A stretch of DNA of 64,000 bases from Rhizobiaceae bacterium (lineage in GTDB: Bacteria; Pseudomonadota; Alphaproteobacteria; Rhizobiales; Rhizobiaceae). A program made the position numbers and the translations under genes. Shown piece after piece: positions 37,483-46,642 of the stretch. The notes under the pieces were generated by a model that was given only the letters and a program-made list of their open reading frames with translations, did not search any database and was not told the DNA's origin. The DNA lies in contig JACVCH010000002.1 of NCBI GenBank assembly GCA_016742175.1, forward strand, positions 305,529 through 369,528. Reading direction: 5' to 3'. Every line of letters begins with the position of its first letter. The first letter of the stretch is position 1.

Positions 37483-38373
37483 CTACTCCAGATTCTGGAC
37501 CTGTTCGCGGAACTGGTCGATGACCGCCTTCAGTTCCAGCCCGATCGCGGTGATGGCCGCGGCGTTCGACTTGGAGCACAACGTATTCGATTCCCGGTTA
37601 AATTCCTGCGAAAGAAAGTCGAGCCGCCGTCCGACTGCGCCGCCTCCTGACAAAAGCGCGCGCGCCGATGCGATGTGGGTGCGCAGGCGGTCGATCTCCT
37701 CGCGGATGTCGGCCTTGGTGGCGAGATAGGCGGCCTCGGCGTTGAGCCGCGCCTCGTCGAGCGGTGCGCCGGTATCGAGCAGGAGCCGGACCTGATCGGC
37801 GAGGCGCGCGCGGATCGCGGCCGGATCGCGCGACGGGTCGGCGGCGGCGCGCTCGGTCAGGCTTTCGATGCGGTCGATCTGGCCGAGCATGATCGCCTTC
37901 AGCGCCTGTCCTTCCTCGCGCCGCGCCTCGGTCAGCCCGGCAAGGGCCTGGTCGAGGACGGCGAGGATCGCCGCGTCGCGGGCGGTTCGCGCGTCTTCGT
38001 CGAGGAGGCTTTCCTGGATCTCGATCACGCCGCGCAGGGCGAGAAGGCCGTCGGCGCGGGCCGGCGCGATGCCGAAATCCTGTTCGAGGCGCTGCGCCAG
38101 CGTCGCCAGTTCGACGAGCAGCGTCTCGTTGACCGTGACGGTGGTCGTCGCGCCGGAAATCCGCGCGACGGAGAGGTTGGCGTAGATGTTGCCGCGCTGG
38201 AACGTCTTCTGCAGCGCCTGGCGCGCGGGCTGTTCCACGCTCTCATGGCCGGGTGGCAGGCGCAGGCGCGCGTCGAGCCCCTTGCCGTTGACGGATTTCA
38301 GCTCCCAGACGATCTGGTCGTCGCCGGCCTGTCCCGATGCACGGGCAAAACCCGTCATGCTTTCGATCGTCAT
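37483..38373 (-). CDS. yicC: YicC/YloC family endoribonuclease
   Basis: A 296-residue endoribonuclease of the YicC family, thought to act in RNA turnover. The N terminus SMTGFARA and the C-terminal half, with [18 protein letters not shown], are conserved in the family. The ATG at 38373 is used; a TTG one codon earlier is possible. It precedes gmk, as in many bacteria. Confidence 0.93.
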   Translation of the reverse strand: MTIESMTGFARASGQAGDDQIVWELKSVNGKGLDARLRLPPGHESVEQPARQALQKTFQRGNIYANLSVARISGATTTVTVNETLLVELATLAQRLEQDFGIAPARADGLLALRGVIEIQESLLDEDARTARDAAILAVLDQALAGLTEARREEGQALKAIMLGQIDRIESLTERAAADPSRDPAAIRARLADQVRLLLDTGAPLDEARLNAEAAYLATKADIREEIDRLRTHIASARALLSGGGAVGRRLDFLSQEFNRESNTLCSKSNAAAITAIGLELKAVIDQFREQVQNLE

Positions 38374-38394
38374 CAAGCCCCCGCTTCGCTCCGG

Positions 38395-39591
38395 CTATTC
38401 GTCTTCAACGACCTCGTCGGCCAACACCGCATCCTCTTCGCTCGGCGCGGCGCCCGATGCCTGCCGCTCGCGCTCGATCTGGCGCCAGCGGGCGACGTTG
38501 CGGTTGTGTTCGTCGAGCGTCTGCGCAAAGGCATGGCCGCCGCTGCCGTCGGCGACGAAGTAGAGGTCGTCGGTCTGCGACGGGTTGGCGACCGCCTCCA
38601 GCGACGCGCGGCCGGGAATGGCGATCGGCGCGGGCGGCAGGCCGGCGATGCGATAGGTGTTGTAGGGCGTGTCGCTGTCGATGTCGGAGCGGTAGATCGG
38701 CCTGTCGGACGGCTTCCCCTCGCCGCCGAAGATTCCATAGAGGAAGGTCGGGTCCGACTGGAGGCGCATGCCCTGGTTCAGCCGGTTGATGAAGACCGAC
38801 GCGACATGCGGGCGCTCGTCGGCGCGGCCGGTCTCCTTCTCGACGATCGAGGCGAGCGTGACGAACTCCTCGACCGTGTCGATCGGCAGATCGTCGTCGC
38901 GGCGCGCCCAGATCTCGTCGATCATGCGCTGCTGGTCGGCCGACAAACGGTCGATCAGTTCCTGTCGGTCCATGCCGCGGGTGAAGCGGATCGTGTCCGC
39001 TGCGATCGAACCTTCCGGCGGCATCTCGGACGGCATCTCGCCTTCCAGTTCTTCCATCGCGGCGATGCGCGCGAAGGCCTGGTGCACGGTGAAGCCCTCG
39101 GGGATGGTCAGCGCGTGGAGGACCGAGCGGCCGCTCTTCAGGAGTTCCATGATCTCGTACATGGAAGCGCCTGCTTTGACTTCATATTCGCCGGCGCGCA
39201 GGTTCGCGTCGCTGCCATAGGCGCGAAGGCCGAGGCGGAAGATGCGCGCGTCGGAAATCAGGCCCTGCCGCTCCAGCGTCGCGGCGATTTCGGAGGTGCC
39301 GGTGTTCGGGCGGATGAGGACGGTCTGTGTCGTCGCCGACGGGCCCTCGCCCTCGAACTGCACCTTGCCGTAATAGACCGCCGCGCCGGCCGCCAGCGTC
39401 GCGAAGACGATGCAGGACATGACGAAGTTCATGAAGATGACGAACTGGCTGCGCGAGCGGCGCGACCGGCGGGCCGGAGGCGGCGTGCCGGCCTGCGGGC
39501 GCAGCGCCTCGCTACCCGATTTCGGCACGATCGGCCGCGATTGCATGGGCGGCTGGGACGGCTGGGGCCCGCCTGCAGGATCAGTGGTCAT
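38395..39591 (-). CDS. mltG: Endolytic transglycosylase MltG
   Basis: A 398-residue membrane-anchored YceG-like enzyme that cleaves nascent glycan strands and so ends their extension. After a Pro/Arg-rich cytoplasmic N terminus (about 1-45) there is one membrane segment (about 48-68), then the LysM-like and catalytic parts. The catalytic Glu is in ASIVEKETG, with LQSDPT downstream. It lies between fabF and yicC on the same strand. Confidence 0.94.
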   Translation of the reverse strand: MTTDPAGGPQPSQPPMQSRPIVPKSGSEALRPQAGTPPPARRSRRSRSQFVIFMNFVMSCIVFATLAAGAAVYYGKVQFEGEGPSATTQTVLIRPNTGTSEIAATLERQGLISDARIFRLGLRAYGSDANLRAGEYEVKAGASMYEIMELLKSGRSVLHALTIPEGFTVHQAFARIAAMEELEGEMPSEMPPEGSIAADTIRFTRGMDRQELIDRLSADQQRMIDEIWARRDDDLPIDTVEEFVTLASIVEKETGRADERPHVASVFINRLNQGMRLQSDPTFLYGIFGGEGKPSDRPIYRSDIDSDTPYNTYRIAGLPPAPIAIPGRASLEAVANPSQTDDLYFVADGSGGHAFAQTLDEHNRNVARWRQIERERQASGAAPSEEDAVLADEVVEDE

Positions 39592-39688
39592 CTGGCCTCA
39601 AGCTTTCGAAATGCAAATGGAATCGCCACGCAGGGTAGCTGCCAATATGGCAAAATCTTTGCGCGGGCGGAACGGCTGGCGGGAGTTG

Positions 39689-40951
39689 TCAGCCGTTATA
39701 GCGCTGGAAGACGAGCGATGCGTTGGTGCCGCCGAAGCCGAAGGAGTTCGACAAAGCGACGTTGATCTCGCGCTCGCGCGGCTTGTGCGGAACGAGATCG
39801 ATCGCCGTTTCCTTCGACGGATTGTCGAGGTTCAGCGTCGCCGGCGCGATATTGTCGCGTATGGCGAGGATCGAGAAGATCGCCTCGGCCGCGCCGGCTG
39901 CGCCGAGCAGGTGGCCGATCGACGACTTGGTCGACGACATCGAGATCTTCGACGCCGCGTCGCCTACCAGGCGCTCGACCGCGCCGAGCTCGATCGTGTC
40001 GGCCATGGTCGAGGTGCCGTGCGCGTTGATGTAGTCGACGTCGGACGGCTTCAGCCCGGCGCGCTTCAGCGCCATGGTCATACAGCGGAATGCGCCGTCG
40101 CCGTCTTCCGACGGGGCGGTGATGTGATAGGCGTCGCCCGACAGGCCGTAGCCGACGATCTCGGCATAGATCTTGGCGCCGCGCGCCTTGGCGTGTTCGA
40201 GTTCTTCCAAAACGACGACGCCGGCGCCCTCGCCCATGACGAAGCCGTCACGGTCCCGGTCATAGGGGCGCGAGGCCTTTTGCGGCGTGTCGTTGAAATC
40301 GGTGGAGAGGGCCTTGCAGGCCGAGAAGCCGGCGATGGACAGCCGGGTGATCGGCGATTCCGCGCCGCCGGCCAGCATCACGTCCGCGTCGCCGAAGGCA
40401 ATCAGGCGGGCCGCGTCGCCGATGGCGTGCGCGCCGGTCGAACAGGCGGTGACGACTGCGTGGTTCGGCCCCTTGAGGCCGTGGCGGATCGACACCTGGC
40501 CGGAGACCAGGTTGATGATGTTGCCGGGAATGAAGAAGGGCGAGATGCGGCGGGGGCCGCGCTCGTGGAGGATCAGCGCGTTTTCCGCGATGCCCTCGAT
40601 GCCGCCGATGCCCGAGCCGATCATGACGCCGGTGGCGTTCTGGTCCTCGGTGCTGGTCGGCTTCCAGCCGGAATCGGCCAGCGCGAGTTCGGCCGCTGCG
40701 ACGCCGTAGAGAATGAAGTCGCCGACCTTGCGCTGCTCCTTCGGCTCCATGAACGCGTCAGGATCGAAGGCGCCTTCCTGCGACATGTCGCGCGGGATCG
40801 GCATGGCGATCTTGCAGGGCAGATCGCTGGTCTCGAACTGGTCGATGGGCCGCGCAGCGCTCTTGCCGGAAAGAAGCTCCTTCCAGCCATGTTCAACACC
40901 GACGCCGAATGGCGACAGAAGGCCAAGGCCCGTGACGACGACGCGTCTCAT
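39689..40951 (-). CDS. fabF: 3-oxoacyl-ACP synthase II
   Basis: The condensing enzyme that elongates acyl-ACP with malonyl-ACP, 420 residues. The catalytic Cys is C170 in VVTACSTG; the two histidines are in NAHGTST and SSIGHLLGAAG. It is the last of the four fab-related genes fabD-fabG-acpP-fabF. Confidence 0.97.
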   Translation of the reverse strand: MRRVVVTGLGLLSPFGVGVEHGWKELLSGKSAARPIDQFETSDLPCKIAMPIPRDMSQEGAFDPDAFMEPKEQRKVGDFILYGVAAAELALADSGWKPTSTEDQNATGVMIGSGIGGIEGIAENALILHERGPRRISPFFIPGNIINLVSGQVSIRHGLKGPNHAVVTACSTGAHAIGDAARLIAFGDADVMLAGGAESPITRLSIAGFSACKALSTDFNDTPQKASRPYDRDRDGFVMGEGAGVVVLEELEHAKARGAKIYAEIVGYGLSGDAYHITAPSEDGDGAFRCMTMALKRAGLKPSDVDYINAHGTSTMADTIELGAVERLVGDAASKISMSSTKSSIGHLLGAAGAAEAIFSILAIRDNIAPATLNLDNPSKETAIDLVPHKPREREINVALSNSFGFGGTNASLVFQRYNG

Positions 40952-41000
40952 TGCCGGTCCTCCCCAGATATCAAAGCTAGCGGCTGCGCGGCCGATCGGA

Positions 41001-41237
41001 TCAGGCGGTGGCCTTTTCGATGAACTTGACGGCGTCGCCGACCGTCAGGATCGTCTCGGCGGCATCGTCAGGAATCTCGACGCCGAATTCTTCCTCGAAG
41101 GCCATGACGAGTTCGACGGTGTCCAGGCTGTCTGCGCCCAGATCGTCGATGAAGCTCGCGCCTTCCGTGACCTTGTCGGCTTCGACGCCCAGGTGCTCGA
41201 CGACGATCTTCTTGACCCGTTCTGCGGTATCGCTCAT
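41001..41237 (-). CDS. acpP: Acyl carrier protein
   Basis: A 78-residue acidic carrier whose S37 in [10 protein letters not shown] receives 4'-phosphopantetheine. It lies 225 bases after fabG and 49 before fabF. The gap to fabG suggests that acpP also has its own promoter, as is usual for this abundant protein. Confidence 0.98.
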   Translation of the reverse strand: MSDTAERVKKIVVEHLGVEADKVTEGASFIDDLGADSLDTVELVMAFEEEFGVEIPDDAAETILTVGDAVKFIEKATA

Positions 41238-41462
41238 TTCGAAAAACCCTCGAGTTTGTTGTTGGGTAAAGGTGTTTGGTCTTCGTTAGCCGCCCGATTG
41301 CAGCTAGGCAAGCTCAAAAGATGCCTCCGAAACCTGCGCGGAAAACCGTTTCAAACCGCGCCATTTCGCGGCGGTTGCGGCCCGATTACACGAGTTTCCG
41401 GCTGGTTCCAAGGCGAAAGCGCTCGCTTTTCGGTTGAAAAGCGACGTTCTTCGCCCGTCGCA

Positions 41463-42200
41463 TCAGATCATCGCCATGCCGCCATTGACGTGCAGCGTCT
41501 GGCCGGTGACGTAGCCGCCGGCGTCCGAGGCGAGGTAGATGACGGCAGCGGCGATGTCCTCGCCCTTGCCCATCTTCTTCATCGGGATCGCGCCCATGAT
41601 CGCCTCGCGCTGCTTGTCGTTGAGCTTGTCGGTCATGGCCGATTCGATGAAGCCGGGCGCAACGCAATTGACCGTGACGTTGCGCGTCGCGATCTCCTGC
41701 GCCAGCGACTTGGAAAAGCCGATCAGCCCGGCCTTGGAGGCGCAGTAGTTGGCCTGGCCCGGATTGCCGGTGACGCCGACGACCGAGGTGATGTTGATGA
41801 TGCGGCCCGAGCGGCGGCGCATCATGGGGTGCGTCAGTTCGCGCGTCAGGCGGAAGATGGCGCCGAGATTGACGTCGAGGACGGAATCCCAGTCGTCGTC
41901 CGACATGCGCACGAACAAGCCGTCGCGGGTGATGCCGGCATTGTTGACGAGGATGTCGACGCCTTCGAGCTCGGCTTCGGCCTTCTTGCCGAGTTCCTTG
42001 ACGGCGTCGCGGTCCGACAGGTTGGCCGGGAAGATCTTCACGCGCTCGCCGAGTTCGGCCGCCAGCGCCTCGAGCTTCTCGACGCGGGTGCCGTGGATGC
42101 CGACGGTCGCGCCGGCCTTGTGCAGCGCGCGGGCGACCGCCTCGCCGATGCCGCCGGTCGCGCCGGTGACGAGGGCCTTCTTTCCAGTCAAATCGAACAT
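41463..42200 (-). CDS. fabG: 3-oxoacyl-ACP reductase
   Basis: A 245-residue NADPH-dependent SDR that reduces 3-oxoacyl-ACP. The cofactor site is VTGATGGIGEA, NNAG is present, and the catalytic triad is S139, Y152 and K156 (YCASK). It is 20 bases after fabD. Confidence 0.97.
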   Translation of the reverse strand: MFDLTGKKALVTGATGGIGEAVARALHKAGATVGIHGTRVEKLEALAAELGERVKIFPANLSDRDAVKELGKKAEAELEGVDILVNNAGITRDGLFVRMSDDDWDSVLDVNLGAIFRLTRELTHPMMRRRSGRIINITSVVGVTGNPGQANYCASKAGLIGFSKSLAQEIATRNVTVNCVAPGFIESAMTDKLNDKQREAIMGAIPMKKMGKGEDIAAAVIYLASDAGGYVTGQTLHVNGGMAMI

Positions 42201-42220
42201 GTGGCTTCCTTTCGGATGTA

Positions 42221-43162
42221 TCAGGCCAGATTGGCGAGCGCGGTCTCGACATCCTGCGGCGTCGTGATCGACACCGGGGTCAGGTCGCGGTTGATGCGGC
42301 GGGCAAGACCGGAGAGGACCTTGCCGGTGCCGACCTCATAAAGCGTCGTCACGCCGTTGGCGGCGAACCATTCGATGGTCTCGCGCCAGCGCACCTGGCC
42401 GGTGACCTGCTCGACCAGGCTGTTGACGATCTCGTTTGGATCGGTGAGCGGCGAGACGGTGACGTTGGCGATGACGGGCACGACCGGCGGCTTCTTTTCG
42501 ACCTCGCCGAGCGCGACGCGCATCGCGTCCGCCGCTGGCGACATCAGCGCCGAATGGAACGGGGCGGAGACGGGCAGCATCAACGCGCGCTTGGCACCCT
42601 TTTCGGTGGCGATGCGGGCGGCTTCAGTCACCGCGTCTTTCGAGCCGGAAATGACGAGCTGGCCGCCGCCATTGTCGTTGGCGATCTGGCAGACACCCTT
42701 TGCGGAGGCTTCCTCGCAGGCCGCCTTCACGACGTCCTGCTCCAGCCCGATGATCGCCGCCATGGCGCCCTCGCCGACCGGAACGGCCGCCTGCATGGCG
42801 TTGCCGCGCGTGCGCAGGAGACGGGCCGTATCGGCGACCGAGAACATGCCGGCAGCACAGAGCGCGGAATATTCGCCGAGCGAATGGCCGGCCACATAGG
42901 CGATTTTCGCTTTCATGTCGAAGCCGCGTGCTTCCATGGCGCGGATCGCGGCCATCGACACGGCCATCAGCGCCGGCTGTGCGTTGGCGGTGAGGGTCAG
43001 CTTTTCCTCCGGCCCTTCCCACATGATGGCGGAGAGCTTCTCGCCGAGCGCCGCGTCGACCTCGTCGAAGACCGCGCGCGCCTCGGGGAAGGCGTCGGCG
43101 AGGTCCTTGCCCATGCCGACCGACTGGCTGCCCTGTCCGGGGAAGGTGAATGCAATCGCCAC
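42221..43162 (-). CDS. fabD: Malonyl-CoA--ACP transacylase
   Basis: A 313-residue enzyme that loads malonate on ACP. S94 in GHSLGEYSA is the nucleophile, with His in SAPFHSALM. The start is a GTG at 43162 with GAGGAGA upstream; the frame beyond it has no family similarity. First gene of the fab run. Confidence 0.96.
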   Translation of the reverse strand: MAIAFTFPGQGSQSVGMGKDLADAFPEARAVFDEVDAALGEKLSAIMWEGPEEKLTLTANAQPALMAVSMAAIRAMEARGFDMKAKIAYVAGHSLGEYSALCAAGMFSVADTARLLRTRGNAMQAAVPVGEGAMAAIIGLEQDVVKAACEEASAKGVCQIANDNGGGQLVISGSKDAVTEAARIATEKGAKRALMLPVSAPFHSALMSPAADAMRVALGEVEKKPPVVPVIANVTVSPLTDPNEIVNSLVEQVTGQVRWRETIEWFAANGVTTLYEVGTGKVLSGLARRINRDLTPVSITTPQDVETALANLA

Positions 43163-43516
43163 GGCGCGTCTCCTCTGGTCGTCGGGTCCTTGTTCGTGGC
43201 AAAGCGTGTGGCGCAGGCGGGGCCGCAAAGTCAAGGCTGGCGGCCAAATGGCGTCCCGGCGCCGCCCGAGGATTGCATCGCGGCGAAGATGGTGTATATG
43301 AGCCGCACTCTGCCGGTCCTAGCTGGGGGCTGAACGGAGGGCCATGCGCGTTTCTCAATAGAATTGCACATGAATGAAGGCCAGGTGCCTTCGGCCTCCC
43401 GTGTCTCCGCTCTCGACCGTCTCGACCACAGCCTTTCTTCCCGCCTCGCGGGTGAGAGAAGTTGATGAGGCTTTTGCCGCTGGCGCCGCGCAGGGAAACG
43501 AAGAAAGGCAAAGAAC
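43163..43516. promoter_or_regulatory. Divergent intergenic region fabD/rpsF
   Basis: These 354 bases separate fabD from rpsF. A candidate promoter for the ribosomal operon is TTGCAT (43273-43278), a 16-base spacer and TATATG (43295-43300). It leaves a leader of about 210 bases, in which GAAGGC and GCCTTC (about 43377-43392) can form a small hairpin. S6-S18 complexes autoregulate this operon in other bacteria through a leader structure; I could not identify that motif with confidence. No gene is supported here. Confidence 0.4.
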
Positions 43517-44005
43517 ATGGCACTTTACGAACACGTGTTTCTTGCCCGCCAGGACCTCTCCGCGCAGCAGGTCGATGCCCTCGTCGAACAGTACAAGGGT
43601 GTCATCGAAGCGCATGAAGGGTCGATCGGCCGGGTCGAGAACTGGGGCCTCAAGTCCCTCACCTACCGCATCAACAAGAACCGCAAGGCCTACTACACCC
43701 TGATGGACATCACCGCGCCTGCGGCTGCCATCCAGGAGATGGAACGCCAGATGGGCCTGTCGGAAGACGTCCTGCGCTTCATGACCGTCAAGGTCGAGGC
43801 GCATGAGGAAGGCCCGTCCGCGATGATGCAGAAGCGCGACGACCGCGGTGATCGCGGCGACCGTGGCCCGCGCGGCGACCGCTTCGGCGGCGATCGCGAC
43901 CGTGGCCCGCGTGGCGACCGCGACGATCGTGGTCCCCGTGGCGATCGCGACGATCGCGGCCCGCGCCGTCCGCGCGAAAACCAGGCTGAAGGAGCTGGCG
44001 CATAA
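43517..44005 (+). CDS. rpsF: 30S ribosomal protein S6
   Basis: A 162-residue S6. Residues 1-100 are the normal domain ([36 protein letters not shown]). The last 50 or so are a low-complexity tail of imperfect [13 protein letters not shown] repeats. Alphaproteobacterial S6 often has such a tail, of variable length and unknown function. The stop overlaps the rpsR start by one base. Confidence 0.97.
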
Positions 44006-44253
44006 TGGTCGACATCAACCAGATCCCTACGCGCCGGCCGTTCCACCGCCGCCGCAAGACCTGCCCGTTCTCCGGCGCCAACGCTCCGAAGATCGACTAC
44101 AAGGACGTCAAGCTCCTGCAGCGCTACATTTCCGAGCGCGGCAAAATCGTTCCGTCCCGCATCACGGCCGTCAGCCAGAAGAAGCAGCGCGAACTCGCCA
44201 AGGCGATCAAGCGCGCCCGCTTCCTGGGCCTCCTGCCCTACGTCGTGAAGTAA
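44005..44253 (+). CDS. rpsR: 30S ribosomal protein S18
   Basis: An 82-residue S18, a direct partner of S6 in the platform of the small subunit. Typical motifs [15 protein letters not shown] and [14 protein letters not shown] are present. Start overlaps the rpsF stop (TAATG). Confidence 0.98.
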
Positions 44254-44259
44254 GAATCC

Positions 44260-44287
44260 TGTCGGAGGCGGTTCACCGCCTCCGACA
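44260..44287 (+). other. Strong hairpin between rpsR and rplI
   Basis: A perfect 12-bp stem (TGTCGGAGGCGG with CCGCCTCCGACA) closes a TTCA loop 6 bases after the rpsR stop. It has no T-run, so it is more likely an mRNA processing or stabilising element than a full terminator. A second small hairpin, GGAGCG-CAT-CGCTCC, follows near 44334-44348. Confidence 0.6.
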
Positions 44288-44448
44288 CCCTCCCGGCGTG
44301 ATCGGCATGCCGGCGAGAGAAGAATTCCGAGTTGGAGCGCATCGCTCCTAACTGCCAACCGGCAGGACAGCGCCCGAAGACGCCACCGACGCGCCTTCTT
44401 CCTGTTCCTGCCCGCCGGTCGTCCGGCGAAACGACAAGGAACAGCGAC

Positions 44449-45054
44449 ATGCAAGTCATCCTGCTCGAACGCATTTCGAAGCTCGGCCAGATGGGCGAGA
44501 CCGTGAAGGTCAAGGACGGGTTCGCCCGCAACTTCCTTCTGCCGCAGGGCAAGGCGCTGCGCGCCAACGAAGCCAACAAGAAGAAGTTCGAAGGCCAGCG
44601 CTCGCAGCTCGAAGCCCGCAACCTCGAGCGCAAGAACGAAGCCCAGAAGATCGCGGACCAGCTCGACGGCAAGACCTTCGTGGTCGTCCGTTCGGCCGGC
44701 GAAACCGGCCAGCTCTACGGTTCGGTCTCGACGCGCGACATCTCCGACATCGTGACCGCCGAAGGCTTCTCGGTCGGCCGCAACCAGGTCGAGCTGAACC
44801 AGCCGATCAAGACCATCGGCCTGACCAACGTCGCCATCGCGCTGCACCCGGAAGTCGAAGTGACGATCACGCTCAACATCGCGCGCTCCGCCGATGAAGC
44901 CGAGCGCCAGGCCCGTGGCGAGACGCTCGATTCGGCCGAAGCCATCTATGGCGACGACATCAACGAGAACGCCCGCCCCGATGCCTTCTTCGAACCCGAC
45001 GCCGACTATGACGACGAGGGCGAAGAGGCCGGCGACGAGGGCGAGGAGCGCTAG
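44449..45054 (+). CDS. rplI: 50S ribosomal protein L9
   Basis: A 201-residue L9. The N-terminal rRNA-binding domain ([29 protein letters not shown]) and the long helix are followed by the C-terminal domain and a strongly acidic tail ([14 protein letters not shown]). It lies 195 bases after rpsR. Confidence 0.97.
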   Translation: MQVILLERISKLGQMGETVKVKDGFARNFLLPQGKALRANEANKKKFEGQRSQLEARNLERKNEAQKIADQLDGKTFVVVRSAGETGQLYGSVSTRDISDIVTAEGFSVGRNQVELNQPIKTIGLTNVAIALHPEVEVTITLNIARSADEAERQARGETLDSAEAIYGDDINENARPDAFFEPDADYDDEGEEAGDEGEER

Positions 45055-45082
45055 GCTCACGCCGTTCTCGCGGACTTGCTGG

Positions 45083-45112
45083 AACGCCCGGACCTCTGGT
45101 TCGGGCGTTTCG
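45083..45112 (+). terminator. Terminator after rplI
   Basis: AACGCCCG and CGGGCGTT, plus an inner ACC/GGT, form a long hairpin with a TCT loop, followed by TTTC. It ends the rpsF-rpsR-rplI unit. Confidence 0.75.
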
Positions 45113-45196
45113 CGTTTCTGGACCGATCGGCGGACTTCAAATTCCGCTTTTCTTCCCTTACGCTAGAAGGATCGTGTCGAACCTCTTGGTCCTGCG

Positions 45197-46453
45197 ATGT
45201 TCTGGTTGCTGAAACGTCTCGGCCGCCGGCTCGTCAGAACCGGAAACCTGCTCGTGACGGATGCGCGTGGCGAGCAACACCGGTTCGGTGACGGCTCGGG
45301 AACGCCGCTCCACATCGCGATCCGCACGCGCCTTGCGGAACGCGCCATCTCCCTCAACCCGTCGCTTGCCGTGCCCGAGGCCTACATGGCCGGCGATCTC
45401 GACTTCCTCGAAGGCGACCTCATCGACTTCGTGCGCCTCTCCTACGCCAATCTCGACATCGCCTACGCCAAGCTCGCGAGGCTGAAGGCGGCGGAGACGG
45501 GACGGCGGCTCGCCAAGCGCGTCCACCAGTGGAACCCGGCGCCGCGCTCGCGCGCCAACGTCAAGCACCACTACGACCTATCGGGCGAGCTCTACCGGCT
45601 CTTCCTCGACGAGGACATGCAGTATTCCTGCGCCTATTTCGAGCGGCCGGACATGACGCTGGACGACGCGCAACTTGCCAAGAAGCGACACCTGGCGGCC
45701 AAGCTCGCCATGCGGCCGGGCCTGAGCATCCTCGACATCGGCTCGGGCTGGGGCGGGCTCGGCATCTATCTCGCGCAGGAATTCGACGCCGACGTGCTCG
45801 GCGTCACCCTGTCGGACGAGCAGCACAAGGTCTCGACCGACCGCGCGCACCGGCTGGGTCTCGACCGGCACGTCCATTTCGAAATCCGCGACTATCGCAG
45901 CCTGCAGGAGCGGTTCGACCGGATCGTCTCGGTGGGCATGTTCGAGCATGTCGGCGTCAACCACTATCGCGCCTTCTTCGACACCTGCGCAAAACTGCTG
46001 AAACCCGACGGCGTCATGGTGCTCCACGCGATCGGCCGGTCCGGCCCGCCGGCGGCAACCGCGCCCTTCATCCGCAAGCACATCTTCCCCGGCGGCTACA
46101 TTCCCGCGCTGTCGGAAGTGCTGCCGTCGATCGAGCGGTCGGGGCTGATGGTGACGGATGTCGAAATTCTGCGACTGCACTATGCCGAGACGATCCGGCA
46201 CTGGCGCGAACGCTTCGCGGCCAACCGCGAGCGCGCCAAGGCGCTCTACGACGAGCGCTTCTGCCGGATGTGGGAGTTCTACCTCGCCGCCTCCGAGGGC
46301 GCGTTTCGCTGGCAGGACCTGATGGTGTTCCAGATCCAGATCACAAAGCGCAACGACACGCTGCCGGTGACCCGCGACTACATGGTCCAGACCGAGCGCG
46401 TGCTCGCCCACGAATCCGCTCCGCCAAAACAGCGCAGGCGGCGCAAAGCTTAA
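45197..46453 (+). CDS. cfa: Cyclopropane-fatty-acyl-phospholipid synthase
   Basis: A 418-residue SAM-dependent enzyme that adds a methylene group to unsaturated acyl chains of membrane lipids. The SAM site is LDIGSGWGGLG, and HYDLSGELYRLFLDEDMQYSCAYF (cut) is the family's substrate-side motif. No signal peptide. Cfa is often expressed in stationary phase and acid stress; nothing in the upstream sequence proves that here. Confidence 0.93.
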   Translation: MFWLLKRLGRRLVRTGNLLVTDARGEQHRFGDGSGTPLHIAIRTRLAERAISLNPSLAVPEAYMAGDLDFLEGDLIDFVRLSYANLDIAYAKLARLKAAETGRRLAKRVHQWNPAPRSRANVKHHYDLSGELYRLFLDEDMQYSCAYFERPDMTLDDAQLAKKRHLAAKLAMRPGLSILDIGSGWGGLGIYLAQEFDADVLGVTLSDEQHKVSTDRAHRLGLDRHVHFEIRDYRSLQERFDRIVSVGMFEHVGVNHYRAFFDTCAKLLKPDGVMVLHAIGRSGPPAATAPFIRKHIFPGGYIPALSEVLPSIERSGLMVTDVEILRLHYAETIRHWRERFAANRERAKALYDERFCRMWEFYLAASEGAFRWQDLMVFQIQITKRNDTLPVTRDYMVQTERVLAHESAPPKQRRRRKA

Positions 46454-46642
46454 AACTTTAGCCGCCTGTTGCCGGCTTGCACATGTCAATCACCGATCGT
46501 GTTTGGCCGCATCCAGGCTGTGAAGTAATGTTGATCTTGCGATTCGCCGTTGGTCCGTTCGGACAGTCGCGCTAGACACTCGTCACCCAGCCGCGATTCA
46601 CGTTTCTCGTCCCGTCCGGCGCATCCGACAGGTGGACATGGA

